From Artocarpus heterophyllus (taxonomy: Eukaryota; Streptophyta; Magnoliopsida; Rosales; Moraceae): a stretch of 64,000 bases of DNA. The translations under genes were made by a program, and so were the position numbers. Location of the stretch: positions 18,222,809 to 18,286,808 of the forward strand of contig CM046345.1 of assembly GCA_025403435.1 (NCBI GenBank). Reading direction: 5' to 3'. Below are positions 25,681 to 36,510 of this stretch, piece after piece (position 1 is the stretch's first letter; the number at the start of each line of letters is the position of its first letter). The notes under the pieces are model-generated. The model did not search any database and was not told the DNA's origin. It was given only the letters and a program-made list of their open reading frames with translations.

Positions 25681-25798
25681 AGATAAAATTCTCAGAAGGT
25701 TTACAATGTTGGATTCCAAGAAAGGTGGGCAACCATCTAGGTCTAGAATTACTCTTTCTAAGAAAGACTCTCCAAAGTCTTATGAAGAAAGATAATAC

Positions 25799-26496
25799 AT
25801 GAAGAAGGTGTCTTATGCTTCGGTAGTGGGTAGTCTCATGTATGCCATGCTTTACACACGACCGGATATTAGCTATGCAGTTGGGATTATAAGTCGATTT
25901 CAAGCGGATCCAAGACCGAACCATTGGGTTGTGGTAAAGCATATTTTCAAGTATCTGAGAAGGACTCGAGGGTATATGCTTGTATATTTAGGTGAGGACT
26001 TAACTCCCTTAGGATATACTAACTCAGATTTTCAATCCTGTCTAGATTCTAGGAAATCGACTTCAGGTTTTGTGTTTACTCTGGGCAACGGTGCCATCAG
26101 TTGGAGAAGTGCTAAGCAAGATTGCACTTCAGATTCAATGATGGAGGCTGAGTATATGGCAACTAGTGATGCTTCGAGAAAGAAGCAGTGTCGCTTCGTA
26201 AGTTCCTTGGGGATCTTGAGGTAGTTCTTGGTATGGATAAAACGGTATCACTATACTGTGATAACAGTGCGGCGGTAGCTAATGCTAAGGAACTAAGATT
26301 TCACAAGAAGAGTAAACATATTGATCGAAAGTATCATGTGATTAAGGACTTCGTTGAGGGCGGGCATGTCACAGTGTGCAAGATCGCGTCAAAGGACAAT
26401 GTAGCTGATCCATTTACGAAGACACTTACTGGGAGAATCTTTGAGAGGCATGTGGAAGCTATAGGGATGCAAGATTTGTCATATTTACTCACTTAG
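25799..26496 (+). pseudogene. Copia RNase H domain, decayed
   Basis: The typical C-terminal copia blocks are present: GSLMYAMLYTRPDISYAVG, HWVVVKHIFKYLRRTRGYML, GYTNSDFQSCLDSRKSTSGF, MMEAEYMA. After a frameshift near 26190-26220 come SLYCDNSAAV, KHIDRKYHVIKDFVEGG and KDNVADPFTKTL, ending at 26496 just before the polypurine tract and 3' LTR. Confidence 0.9.
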
Positions 26497-26510
26497 TGCA
26501 AGTGAGAGAT
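26496..26510 (+). other. Copia polypurine tract region
   Basis: GTGCAAGTGAGAGATTG directly before the 3' LTR, matching the CAAGTGGGAGATTG context usual for plant copia second-strand priming. Confidence 0.7.
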
Positions 26511-28620
26511 TGTTAGACATGTATGCCCTAAGAAGTAAAAATGTAATAAGTTTTTGGAGACATTTTTATCAATAAAGAATTTGTTCATTGTTTATATACC
26601 AAATCTTGTCCTCTTTACGTTCATATTTATTGAATGTATGTTAAGCAAACAATAGTCTGAGACTGTCAGTCTAAACCTTAAAAATTAGGCATATGATAAA
26701 CAGATTATACAAAAGACACGATTCTTAAGGTGATGGTCTAAAACATAAGATCCGCAATCGAGGGAATAAAATTGGGCGCTTTATTCATGCAAAGATTGTT
26801 ATGTTGTCTATATCCCTTTTAGGAGATGGTTTCTCTTGACCATTAGAGGTAGACTCCGTGAATAGAAACATTGGCATGTTGTCATAGGTGATGATGGGTT
26901 GGATCGGGACATAAAGTGAATTAATTTAGATTAATGATTCTATCTCGGCAAATCGATTCACTTTAGACAATCATTGGTAATGTATCTTAATCCTGAGATG
27001 AATAGTGGGCCCGTTGTCTTGGTTTGTGTCTTTTGATGTACCAAAGGGTGACACCCACATCTTAATAGTGGTATACGTGCCGGTACATTGGAGAAATGAC
27101 TCTTAATAACGTAGACTTGTTATTCATAGATATGAAATCCATAGCTCCTCTTTAGGAGTAATGATATCCTCTTATATGCGTTATCCTATAATTGAAAAAC
27201 TAGAGCGCTCAACTATTTGGATACATAGGTGTAACCGAATGGTATACTGTCTTTGGATGGTAAGTTTTCCGATGGTGAGATAATGAAACGTAAGATAAAA
27301 ATAATTGGGAAGGTAAGACAGAACTTGTCCTTAAGCCGATTATGGATTATCATATGGGGATACGATACACTATGATATGTCATGGAGACTTAGCTATACG
27401 GGCTTCGTAATTCTATGTAGTTCGAGAGTGCAACTCCAAGCTTTTAGTGGAGTAGCATTGGAGTTGATAATTATGAAATGTATATCTAGGATATTGGGTT
27501 TCGTAATTATTGGGAGCTTGAACTATATAGGTCCATTTGGTCCCCTTTGCTAGCTCACAAAATCCTGTAACAATACAGCGTGTTTTTCCAATAATTGATG
27601 ACTTATGTTAGATTTATTTGATTGGTTGAAATTTGAAAAAATCAAATAATTCATGTCTGTTTAAAATCAATATACTTCTAATGTCGAATCAGGATCAACT
27701 AGGACATAAATAAAGCATTGGGTCGAACTCTTCTTTGGTGTCAAGGTAATAGCCATGAATAGTCATTGACTCCCGGGAAAGGGTAGAAGAATGGGACCTA
27801 TTATGGGACATACAATGCATTACAGACGTATGTTCATTACGCTTCAACTGGGTTATTATATTCCACCTCTTATAAAGAAAAGAAATTAAATCATTTATTT
27901 TCCTAGATATTATCTAGATAAAGTTGTTTTAATTAGATAACTTCTCTATTGGGTTATTTGAATTAAAACTAAGACTTTATCTTATAGAATATCGGGTAAA
28001 AAATAAAAGATTCGCTGAGATTTTTTTCAAAAGTTTGGCATGCCGATCCTCAAGTTCGGCCTGCCGATGGGGCAAGTTTGGCCTGCCTATTAGGCAGATC
28101 AGCTTGCCTATACGCGAATAAAAAATCACACGTTTTCACGCAGATTTCATCAGATATTGATCTGAATTTGATTCTGATTCAAATTTTTGAGACCTAATCT
28201 GATAAGGAGTGACCCTAGACCCAACCTCTATAAATAGGGGGTAAGTCACACAAGTTATTTAGATCAATTGAAAGATTAAGAGTGATAGTGAGAATCTAAA
28301 AACTCCCTGAGAGCTTTTATTCACAAATCACGAACACTTGCTTTAGGTTCTCTCAATTGGTTGAAAGGAGAGTCACTTGGTGGAAGAGCTGTACGTGTGA
28401 GCCCACACTCACTCCTGTCGTGGAGAGAGAATAGCAAAGAAGACCAGTTGGTTGAGGCTCTTCTATAACGTTACTTCTCTTCACGTTTTGCGAGAGTTCT
28501 TCAGCACACAAAAGTTAGTAAGATCTGGTTAATTTATGCATATAGCATGTCAAACTTGTGTTTTGAAAAATACTCTGATATAAAATTTTTAAAATTCTGC
28601 TGCGTACTATTTTTCTAACA
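26511..28620 (+). repeat. Copia 3' LTR, with a replaced internal block
   Basis: Aligned end to end with the 5' LTR and with the LTR at 60124-62131, except for about 27665-27885. There roughly 220 bp of unrelated sequence replaces the roughly 150 bp present in the other LTRs. TATA box at 28229-28236. Motif cluster at 28030-28115. Ends ...TTTTTCTAACA. Confidence 0.92.
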
Positions 28621-28853
28621 TTTTCCCCCAAGGTCTCCTCTGTTTCTAGATCTGAGTTGCTATTCTCTTCCCCAACTTTCCTCCACCAGATTTCGATCAT
28701 CGTTGTCCCCCTCTCCCCTTGCTCCCCCCATTGTAGCCCCCTACTGTCACTCCCAGATCCAACCGCTTGCGGCTTTCCTTGTTGTCCCAGGCTTGGGTGG
28801 CATCGTTTTTGGCCATGGCCATTCCCCCTGAACCCGCTGACATAGAATTTCAT
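28621..28853 (-). pseudogene. 5' half of the unrecognised ORF split by the copia element
   Basis: This is the other half of the interrupted frame. It starts at a Met codon (28853-28851) with MKFYVSGFRGNGHGQ and runs to ...EETLGE at the right edge of the copia insertion. An in-frame stop lies about 35 bases upstream of the Met, so either this is the true start or the frame was already decayed or spliced. No family was recognised. Local base composition is unusually G+C-rich for this window. Confidence 0.45.
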
Positions 28854-29276
28854 TGGCCTCTCGCTCCTTTCGGCAACAACACTTGGTCATCCTCCCTCTG
28901 TCTCGATTTACCTCTTTCTTAGCCCTAACGCAAACGAAAATGGCTTTCCCCTCTTACGGGCTTGAGTCCCAGGCGGCCAGCTCGAGGACGACACCTGGTG
29001 TTGGACCTGAGGGGAGAGGGGGCGATGCTACCCATTCTTCAAAGAAACCCCTAGATGAGTCTTTCTCTCAAAACCCTGGCAGAGCTTTTCATGAAAAACT
29101 TATTGTGTTTGGCTTCTTCTCTTTTTGCACTTGGAAGTTAGAGTCTCAAACTTCAATTAATTATATAATGCTATAAATAGATCTTAACCACGCATTTTGA
29201 CTTTGACTTGGATCATTTCTGGACTCCATCTACGTTTTCTATGCTTACCTGTAGAGCTAGAAAAGCTATACCCAGT

Positions 29277-29426
29277 GGGAGGAAAGTTCGTTGGTATTGG
29301 ATCCCACGTATTACCCACGTATTACCCAAGGTTGATTGAAAGGGAATTAAGACATTTGAAAGGGAATTAAGCCGGTGTCCGCGTAGTAACAGGAAAATGG
29401 GAGGAAAGTTCGTTGGTATTGGATCC
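29277..29426 (+). repeat. Short direct repeats, 28 bp spaced by 122 bp
   Basis: A 28-bp string beginning GGGAGGAAAGTTCGTTGG occurs at 29277-29304 and again at 29399-29426. Between them lie two further small tandem repeats, CCCACGTATTA and GAAAGGGAATTAAG. Confidence 0.8.
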
Positions 29427-30933
29427 AACTCTTAAGTGCTAGCAAAAAGTCCTACGTGCACTGATTTCGTTACTTTAAAGGATACATTACGGCTGTCATC
29501 GCCGAGCAAGTTTTAGACTCATCAGTCTTCCTATTACACAGAAATTTTAGCTTTTAAGCTTCCTTTAAAATATTAATGTCAATGTTATATTTGCCACTAA
29601 AAATTATAAAAAAAATATTTAACGTATTATTATATTTTATGTTTTAATACATAATACTATTTAAAATGCTTTGTCATAATTATTAAACCTTAAAACTTTT
29701 TAAAGTAAATTTTTAATATTAAAATAATAAAAAATAAGAATGCTATAATTATTAAAACAAAAAGTTTTCTTAAAAAAATTAAAACAAAAAAATCAGTTTA
29801 CCAACCAATAGAAATTGAATGTCAAATTTACTATATGTTAAACTTTGTGACAAATAACATATTTAGAAGCAAAAAGAGCAATATATTGGAGTGTGTTTTT
29901 TTACGCTCAAATATCAAATTTGCTATTGGCATATCAGTATAGCATTGCATTGGAGATGTTGTTATAGTATTTAATATAATCAGATTTTTACCTTCTGTTT
30001 AAGTTGTTTTGTCCCTAAAAATGGTTACAAAACAGCACATGCACTAGCTAAAGTAGCTTTGTGACTTGGGGAACGTTGCTTATTGATAGAAGACTCTCCT
30101 GACCTTATTCTTTTCATTCTTTTTGCTATTGTAATGCAAAGTACGTAGCTTTTATTTATTTATTTATATAATTGACGGGAAATAAAGTCTGAAACAATGA
30201 GAAACTAGAACATCCCCGTTAAATTAGAACCCTCCAGTCACTCAATTCTACAACGGGCTCTCTGCTCATAACTTTATTAATAAAAATAGAAAATTACAAA
30301 AGTAAAGAGAGAGAGAGAAAAAAAAAAAAAGGGAAACAAAATCCATCAAAAAAGCTTTCACCAAAATAGAAAGAAAAGCCCAACATAGAATTATTTCATT
30401 ATAGTAGCTGATGAATTCCCCACAAGAAAGAGTTGAGTTGAAACCCGTCTTGGAGAGATTTACCAATTATGCCTCGTTAAAACAACCTCTAAATAAAAAC
30501 CAAAGGAAAAACTCTAGAGAGGGATAAGAGTATATCAACTCTTGGAACTATGAATAAAACGATAATCAGCATTCTAAATGAATCTCTGAAGATCAAAGAA
30601 GCACAGAAATCTGGGCTATTACTCCACCAAGAACTTGATGAGATAATCCAACTCCATGAAAAGCAAGCCTACCTGTCAGTTGATTATTTTCACGAAAAAT
30701 GTGAAAGGCCCAAAAAGTAACAAATAGTAGCTAGATGTGCTACAAGTTCGTCTTTGAAAAAGTATTAAATTGGAATTGGATTAATCTTAGATTAAAAAAA
30801 AAGGAATTAGATTATTCGAGCTGGATAAGGAGACAGTAGAAGATCAATGGTTTATCATGTCATCTACTGAGATTGTCTTTTACTCGTATATATCTGTTTT
30901 GGTTCGTTGTTTTTATGTTGCCTTTATAGGATT

Positions 30934-30967
<34 letters not shown>

Positions 30968-31708
30968 GTTATGAAGAGTTGTTTTCTTGTTTTTTTTTTT
31001 TTTTTTGGGGAAACGGTGGGTACTGGTACTGCCCTTGATTGATTAATATAATAATATATTAATGAGTAAACTAACGAGGAAGTCAAGGATTGGCTCATCC
31101 TTGGCCTTCTCGAGATAAGGTTTTGGCAGCACAACCTTTTTTTTCTTTTATTTATTTATTTTTCTCTGTGTCAACTTGTAAGAAGAAATTGGCATTATTA
31201 AATGCTTAAGTTTCTAATGATAATATTCTAAATTATGTGGTGATATCATCGTTAGAATTAAATAATGTTGTTATTAGGTTAGTGCTGAACTCTATTAAAA
31301 AAAATTCCATGTGGTAGGCTTTGCACTTCGTGGTACTAGAGTCAAGTTCATTTAGTTAAATATTTAGCTACAACTAGCCATTTTCCTCCTGTATTCTAAT
31401 TTTTTTTAAAAAAAAGTGTGTTTGGTGGAAGAGTTGAAACTCATAGTTTCAACAGTAAAAAGTGTAAATTCTCTCGTATATTATTGTCTAAAACAAAAAT
31501 GAGCTATGCGACAACACTTGTAGGGTGTTTGGTTCTTAGTTAGAACAAATTGATTTAAACTAACAAAGAGTGTAAAGCTTTTAATAGCTACAGTAAAATT
31601 AAAAATGTTGTTATAGTATAAAATTCTCACATGTTATAATATTTTTAATTAAATTTGATTCTAATCACATTTTCTAAATACACTATTAAAGTTCAAAAAA
31701 GGAGAAAA

Positions 31709-31880
31709 TTAAGACAAGCAATTCACTTCAATTCCAGTGCACGGGGAGTAGTAGGCACCATCGTCATCAAAGGGCAAAAAAACCAAAAAAAAAAAATTAA
31801 TAATAAGACAAGCAATTAATTCACTTCAATTCCAACCCACATGGTCTAGTAGGCACCATCGTCTTCAAAGGGCATAAAAA
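31709..31880 (+). repeat. Tandem duplication, about 95-bp period
   Basis: Two copies share AAGACAAGCAATT, CACTTCAATTCCA and TAGTAGGCACCATCGTC, then AAAGGGCA plus an A-run. They differ by small indels and substitutions. Confidence 0.75.
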
Positions 31881-33106
31881 AATGCATTTTTTGAATTAGT
31901 CACACTTAACACAGTGAAATTTATGTGACAACAAACGCGTCAATTTCTTTAGAAATACATTTTATGTATTTTTCACATATTTTGTTTCAATTTTTTTTAA
32001 AAGGAATAAAGCCTTTAAATTTTAATAATACCACTAAACATACGGATACCTAGTCTTTTTATTTATGTATATATTGAAAAAGTAATAATTAGCTCAGGAC
32101 ATCTATAAGATTAATGCCATGAGCAGAAATCTTCAAGGATAATTAAGGAAAGAGTTATTATTATTTCTTAGTTTTAAAGTGTCATGATTGGCAAATTAAG
32201 CCACATGGATAGTACTGATTGATCTGTTATAGCTATAGTTTCTTAATTAATTCATATTAATTAATATTCCACCACTTGAAGATATTTATGCACACACATA
32301 GAGAGAGAGATTTAAAATGTGCAGCGCCTACAAATTTACAACATTATCCGTACTGCGAATATTCTATACCCCTCCAACAGCCAATACATTATCCAACCTA
32401 TAAATTGAAAAAAAAAAGAGGTTATGAGCACGTGTTTTAGAGAGGACAACATATAAAGAGCGCTTGGGAATGTAGCTGAAACTGTAAATTAAAACTAAAA
32501 TATTATAACATATGAGAATTTTACACTGTAACAAATAAGAGCTTTATTCTATACCAACTGAATTAATGAGTAAACAACTAGTATATCTATTTATGCAAGT
32601 CAAGAATTGAAAATATAGCATTCACTTTTTCAAATTAAAAAATAAAAAAAAACTCTACTCATGGTCGTGAATAGCAAAAAACATGACATTGTTTAAAATA
32701 TTATAGCTATTGAAAGCTTTACACTATAGGTATTTTTTCCTCTACATTGTAACAATTGAGACAGGTGTACCGACGGGAAAGTTTAATTCAAAGAAGTACT
32801 ATCGCATATATTGAAATATGGAATCTCAAAACAGTCAAAATGAGCGGACCCCTTGTAGCCATGTTTGGTATAGTTTGAAGAGACAGTAGCACATGAGGCG
32901 TTAGATTTTGGGGGAACGTTGGGCCCTTACTGCAGAGGTTCTAGGTGACCAAACACGACTAGTTTTGTTCATATATGATTTTGGGCTGTGCGCTTTGATT
33001 TGTGGCCTTTTGTTGAAAGATGGGAACCGAATCTCAGAGGACGACCATAGAATGGGATTACAAGGTCCACAGGTCTTGTTGCCAGCAAAGAATGTTTTGC
33101 AATTCA

Positions 33107-33123
33107 AATATATATATATATAA

Positions 33124-33155
<32 letters not shown>
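33107..33155. repeat. AT dinucleotide microsatellite
   Basis: Almost pure TA repeat interrupted by one TATATATGTATA unit. Similar tracts occur at 30941-30965, 34797-34851, 36799-36812, 47917-47959 and 49880-49913. Confidence 0.85.
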
Positions 33156-33160
<5 letters not shown>

Positions 33161-34185
33161 GGTATCTCCTCTCTTCGTGTGCACGAGTGGTTCCCCATTT
33201 TGCTTCACTTTTTCTTTTGGTACGATATTAAATTGCCATCTAAATAAATATATATTTTTAAACATAATTTATACATTCATACAAATATATATATATATTT
33301 ATAAAAAGGAAGAAAATGTCATCACATTTAAGTAGGATTTAAAATGATTCAAACCTTTAACTTATAAGGTAACTCGAACCCTTAACCTATGATTCACATG
33401 AAAGGACTTACAATTAACTAGATTATCCATACTTGTCATTAACTAGATTATCCTTACTTGTCATGTCATACAAATATATGCGCATGCCTGTTACATAAAT
33501 TAGGTGTCATTTGTTGAATTTGGATACTATATCACATGATGGCTTGACTCATTCTTGTGGTATCAATGGGTCCACGATCAGTTTTTACATAGAATTATTG
33601 GGGTTTTTGAAGTTGGCTAGCACAAGTCAACATGCTTAAAGAATACCATAATTAATTTTTTTAGGTGCAAATAGGGCCTTTAAACATGATTGATATTTAG
33701 TCCCTTGGTTCATTTTTCTACAATATGGACCCATTTATAAATCTAAAAAATTTTCAGCGTCATCAGTAACCATCTTAATAATTGAACGTTGCTTTTGATT
33801 TGAGATTGTTTATATAATTTGGGTGCGTTTAGTTATAACTTTATTTACATATTAACAATGAGCACTAAATTAAATAGGACTAGGTACATTTTCTTCTTAA
33901 ACATAAAGTGAAAGAAAAAGCTACTAGTGAAGGTATATTTCAGCCACGGATTGGAGATTTTGAACAATCGTCAAACTTACGTAGCATAAACACAAATAAA
34001 CCATTGCAAATGCAAAATCAAGATTCATCTATGAGCATTTTCCGAAAGCATATACACAAAATGTGACAGTACCTTTTTAACATACTATTGCAACAATCCT
34101 AATAATTAAAAGTTGCGATTAAAACTGGAATTATGTATATAAAAGTACACTGCTCTCGCTCACTTGAGATCTCTAGAAATCCTCG

Positions 34186-34795
34186 TCAGAAGCACATATC
34201 TAAGCAACAATAGCAGCACCAGCCAGCGCAACTGCATGGTAGAGACCAATTTCATAACAATGAGCTTAGTGATCTATGCAGCAAATACATACAGTTTCTC
34301 TTGTGGAAGGCCCTTCCAACCTAACATGTAGAAGAGAAAAATCTAACACTGATATTTATTTAGCATAATGTTGACGTTTGGAGAGTCGTAGGAATCTTTG
34401 AATGACTAAATTTTTTTTTTGATGTTATGCTAGGCCAAAATTGATTTCATGATCAACATTGATATCGAAAGGTCATAACACTTAGATATTGACTAAATTT
34501 TCTGGTGTAATTACTAGGGTGTTTAGCATGGTAGTAAGAACCATTAATAAAAACTATAAACATTATAACATATGAGAGCTCTATACTGTAGCATATTTTT
34601 TCTTTTTGCTATAGCATGTGAGAGTTTTATACTATTTCTAACTGAAAAGTTGGTTAGAACTAATTTTGTCAAACAAGCCATATGTTAATCGTACATTGAT
34701 GTTACATTTAAAAACCATCAAATTATATTTTTTTTCTTCTTTTTATATTTGATCAGGGACCTTCCACCATAAGAACAGTAGAAAAGCCACACACA

Positions 34796-34841
<46 letters not shown>

Positions 34842-36510
34842 TATTATGCATGTTGTCATGTGAATAAACATATAAAAGAAAGAAAGAGGTTTTACCATCC
34901 CCTCCAGAAGCCATCGCCCTTGGAGATGGTTTTCTCATCATGATGTGAAGGGGGGACATATTGTGGGTATGGTGGGTCATGTTTGATTGCATTGTCATCA
35001 GAAGGTGGAGCCCCATAATTAGGGGCTGTCATGGGAACTGTTGGTACAAGATTTGTTGCTGCAAAAACATATTCCAAACCCGACTCCAACAGTCAAATTA
35101 TTGATGGTTTAGAGCGTCAAGAGATTGAAAATGAAGAGAAGTAATAAATAAAACATGGGAAGGGTACAGAATTAAACAAGCAACGAAAGATCTTGCCATA
35201 AAAATATCCTTATTCATATAGGAAGGAAATAAATTAGCTAGGTAAGGAAGTAAAGAGCACAAGGACCAAATTTGTAAGTCATATATGCTTGGGTTACTCT
35301 AAACCTAATAAATGCTGAAATTTTAATCGACAATTTTTTTTCAAGCTTTATATGTGTTGAAAATATACACACTGTAGCATTACTCTCAATGACGGACGTT
35401 TATAACTGTAATTGCATATTCCTAATATATAATGTTGGCATGTTATTTTTGTACGGTAATTACAAATTTACATTAAAGTTGTTTGATTTGAATCTTATTT
35501 AGCCTCCACTTTGAACTACATGTAAAGGGTAAAAATAAAGAGAAAAATAAGAAGCACACCACAAATTGTATGATATTTTTTTAAAATCTATGCTACAACT
35601 CTTTTTGTGGTTTTAATTAATATGTCATGTTGTTGATCATTGACTAATTCATTTATATGCTACAAATAAAAAGTTTTGATATTTGTGGCATAAATCTAAA
35701 TCTGAGGTGTTTTATAGTATTGCCTAGAGTTTACCATAAATAAACAGGAGTCTCATCTTAAGATATATGTAAAAAAAAAATCATAAACAGATTGATCTTT
35801 TAAGATAGTACTCAAAGTTTTTAATAAGTATAATTTTAATATGGTATCAAAGTTTAAAAATCTCAAATCAGAGTTTGATTATTAACAAATTGATATCTTA
35901 CTATGAAACCCTAAGAACTTAGTGAGTATTTTACGTAGTATCAAAATCTAAACCTCAAACGAATGGCTTGATCCGTTCAATATAAAACTAGTGACTATAA
36001 GGCTACATTTGCTAAGAGGTATAGGGAGTGAAAAGGATTAAAAAAAAAAGTTAAAATGATAAATGAAAATTATATATTTAGTTACTAAATAACTTTTTAT
36101 TTTTGTTATTTATTAATAATTTCTTTTGTACTGTAACAAAATGTTTTCACGTTGAGTTGTATGGATCTGTTGAACTAGAAGATTCAAAATAGCGGGCCCA
36201 AAAGGTGAGACTCTTTTTTTCTCTTGTGTCCCTCCAACCAAACAATAGATTAATACCCTCCCCAACCTCTCTCCTTCATCCCTCACCGCCTCCATTTCCT
36301 CCTCCAAACAAACATACTGTAAAGAAAACATCGTCTCACGAGGACGTCTAAAGAATAAAATAAATTCGAATAAGACATCATCTAAATAAAAAAAAATCCT
36401 CATTCCTTCGCTTGAATTAATATTACCATATACTTGTTCAGTCTTAGCGCAAATGCAAAGCAAAAAGTGAAAATTTTACCACGAGGCAGGTTCTGATTGT
36501 ACTGAGACAT
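34186..36510 (-). CDS. CYSTM-domain (cysteine-rich transmembrane module) stress peptide, three exons, 79 aa
   Basis: Exons in transcription order: 36510-36480 (31 bp, ATG...CGT G), 35058-34896 (163 bp), 34231-34186 (46 bp, ends TGA). Each junction has GT and AG, and the frame closes to 80 codons with the stop. The protein starts MSQYNQNLPR, has a Pro/Tyr-rich middle (PPYPQYVPP), then KGDGFWRG followed by a cysteine-packed tail ending CCLDMCF. KGDGFW plus a C-terminal Cys cluster is the CYSTM signature. Such proteins associate with the plasma membrane and are linked to stress and pathogen responses; that role is from the family. The Cys cluster is split exactly at its first Cys codon (TG|T) by the last intron. 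The first exon and the Cys-rich last exon are too short to show up in a simple ORF scan. Confidence 0.9.
34515..34680. mobile_element. Possible MITE
   Basis: Starts AGGGTGTTTAGC and ends GTCAAACAAGCC, an imperfect terminal inverted repeat. It holds two copies of the core TATAACATATGAGAGC/TATAGCATGTGAGAG in the same orientation (34561-34590, 34611-34630). The core recurs elsewhere in the window. Boundaries are tentative. Confidence 0.4.

Larger units (their letters stand above)
9816..28620 (+). mobile_element. Ty1/copia LTR retrotransposon, decayed, with a nested insertion in its 5' LTR
   Basis: LTRs begin TGTTAGACATG and end CAACA/TAACA. The 5' LTR is 9816-10963 plus 20032-20896 once the nested element (10964-20031) and one TSD copy are removed, about 2008 bp. 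The 3' LTR is 26511-28620. The primer site TGGTATCAGAGC (initiator tRNA-Met) follows the 5' LTR. The internal region has a long untranslated leader, then gag, protease, integrase, RT and RNase H in copia order. Many in-frame stops make it non-autonomous. The LTRs differ at many sites (about 18 of the first 215 bases by eye), so the insertion is old. Flanks TTTTT / TTTTC are consistent with a 5-bp target duplication with one change. Confidence 0.93.
28854..34185. other. Intergenic region between copia element and CYSTM gene
   Basis: AT-rich, with no gene I can support. It holds short direct repeats (29277-29426, 31709-31880, 33412-33464) and AT microsatellites (30941-30965, 33107-33155). It also holds two copies of a MITE-like core (31621-31640, 32503-32530). 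A degenerate stretch near 30466-30530 resembles a phrase often seen in plant transposon remnants; I cannot place it further. Confidence 0.4.

Noticed and set aside
36113..36463. 116-codon minus-strand ORF
   Set aside because: Lies wholly inside the first intron of the CYSTM gene and has no domain.
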